Source: JAHEZL01 sp046074525
GTDB taxonomy: Bacteria > Bacteroidota > Bacteroidia > Flavobacteriales_C > GCA-002722245
Reading direction: 5' to 3'
Length of the DNA: 64,000 nucleotides
Assembly: GCA_046074525.1 (NCBI GenBank)
Contig: JBJTOK010000043.1
Span: forward strand, 62,001-126,000
A program made the position numbers and the translations under genes. The notes below the pieces were generated by a model. The model saw only the letters and a program-made list of their open reading frames with translations. It was not told the origin of the DNA and made no database searches. Below are positions 63,345-64,000 of the stretch, one piece after another. How positions within the stretch are numbered: position 1 is the stretch's first letter; each line of letters starts with the position of its first letter.

Positions 63345-63842
63345 ATGATAGAAAACAAGATTGAAAATAGCGGATTGATACAACTCGACCTTCAGGATTA
63401 CATCCCAAAGGGAGAGCGCGTTGTGATTGACCTGAAAGACTTTTTATACGAAGGCATCATGTTGCGCGAGAAGGACTTTCGTGAAAAAATCGGCACTACT
63501 GATTGGTCGCAATACCAAGACAAATTTGTTGCCCTCACCAATACTGCAGATGCCATTATTCCCTTGTGGGCCTATATGTTGCTTTCTTCCTCTTTACAGC
63601 CTTATGTTAAAGTGTTGATCCGAGGCAACAAATCACATCTCGAAGGCGCATTGCTGCGCATCGCCATAGAAAGCATCGACGCCGAAAAATTCCGTGATGG
63701 CAAAGTCATCGTGAAAGGCTGTGGCAAACTGCATGTTCCGGAATCGGCGTACATGTCCATAACACTGAAATTACAACCGGTTGTTAAGAGTTTGATGTTT
63801 GGGGAGGCATGTTCTACAGTGCCTGTTTTTAAGAAGAAGTAA
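63345..63842 (+). CDS. DUF2480 family protein
   Basis: 165 residues. LQDYIPKGERVVIDLKDFLYEGIMLREKDFR at the start and the C-terminal KVIVKGCGKLHVPESAYMSITLKLQPVVKSLMFGEACSTVP are typical of this Bacteroidota family. Function is unknown, but the family is often found at the end of suf operons, which hints at an Fe-S link. Two Cys residues sit in the C-terminal block. Confidence 0.88.
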   Translation: MIENKIENSGLIQLDLQDYIPKGERVVIDLKDFLYEGIMLREKDFREKIGTTDWSQYQDKFVALTNTADAIIPLWAYMLLSSSLQPYVKVLIRGNKSHLEGALLRIAIESIDAEKFRDGKVIVKGCGKLHVPESAYMSITLKLQPVVKSLMFGEACSTVPVFKKK

Positions 63843-63852
63843 CATTGTAAAT

Positions 63853-64000
63853 ATGATATGGACACATATCTACGATCTTTTAGGAAAATCATTGAGCATT
63901 TTTCTTGGGGTAATCATAGCTGCGCAATTACCTACAATTGAAAATAGCACTTTGTTATTTTTTAGCACTGTTTTTCTCTTGGTTTTCTCTTTTATTTTTT
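63853..64000 (+). CDS. Membrane protein, 5' fragment
   Basis: The frame starts ATG 63853 and is open to the window edge (49 codons). It encodes MIWTHIYDLLGKSLSIFLGV, then two hydrophobic runs, so it is a membrane protein. It starts 10 bp after DUF2480. Nothing more can be said. Confidence 0.5.
   Translation, partial: MIWTHIYDLLGKSLSIFLGVIIAAQLPTIENSTLLFFSTVFLLVFSFIF

Overview
The window is 64 kb of dense chromosome from a member of the Bacteroidota. Four things support this. The promoters match TTG-N~20-TAnnTTTG. Shine-Dalgarno sites are scarce. There are type IX secretion (T9SS) components and cargo: PorP/SprF, a PorE-like OmpA protein, PorW/SprE, PKD-repeat giants and a type B C-terminal sorting domain. 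Lineage-typical families such as DUF4270, DUF2480, GH3 and a short GT5 are also present. Content is overwhelmingly housekeeping; no rRNA, tRNA, transposase, prophage or CRISPR array was recognised. The species cannot be named from the sequence.

Layout. 1-6.9 kb: a T9SS surface module, with a giant PKD-repeat protein (cut by the window edge) divergent from a probably inactive M43-type metalloprotease, a PorP/SprF protein and a PorE-like TPR/propeller/OmpA protein. 7-8.3 kb: DUF502 membrane protein and queuosine precursor transporter. 8.3-11.6 kb (minus): lipoprotein, gpsA, lysS. 11.7-18.2 kb (plus): PGI/PMI, lipB, serine hydrolase, lipoprotein, double-ATPase peptide ABC protein, SPFH protein. 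18.2-21.8 kb (minus): radA, small lipoprotein, rfaE2, panD, panC. 21.9-24.1 kb (plus): short GT5 protein and DUF4270 lipoprotein. 24.1-26.6 kb: sod and pgk (minus) flank an Ala/Thr-rich mini-lipoprotein. 26.6-27.8 kb: holB. 27.8-36.9 kb (minus): response regulator, histidine kinase, lipoprotein, ALDH7-like dehydrogenase, exported unknown, rseP, dxr, GH3. 37-41.5 kb: GT9, M23 peptidase, porW/sprE. 41.5-46.7 kb: metG, an A+T-rich nuclease-like orphan, LD-carboxypeptidase, a 512-bp repeat-bearing spacer, ribE. 46.7-49.2 kb: T9SS type B cargo. 49.3-55.1 kb: pdxA, then DUF177-rpmF-plsX-fabH-accB-accC (fatty acid synthesis start). 55.1-57.4 kb: an MBOAT plus SGNH-like O-acylation pair. 57.5-64 kb: sufA-like, sufB, sufC, sufD, sufS, sufE, sufT, DUF2480 and the start of a membrane protein.

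The most unusual items are: (i) the M43-fold protein whose zinc motif has lost its catalytic Glu and its third His, encoded in an overlapping unit with PorP and PorE-like genes; (ii) an orphan Phe/Tyr leader-peptide-like ORF (minus strand, 15247-15366) with nested hairpins but no gene to attenuate; (iii) an A+T-rich PD-(D/E)XK-like orphan between metG and an LD-carboxypeptidase; (iv) two families of dispersed intergenic repeat, one with a 29-bp unit conserved at 28 of 29 positions 17 kb apart. All family assignments come from reading motifs by eye; no database search was run.
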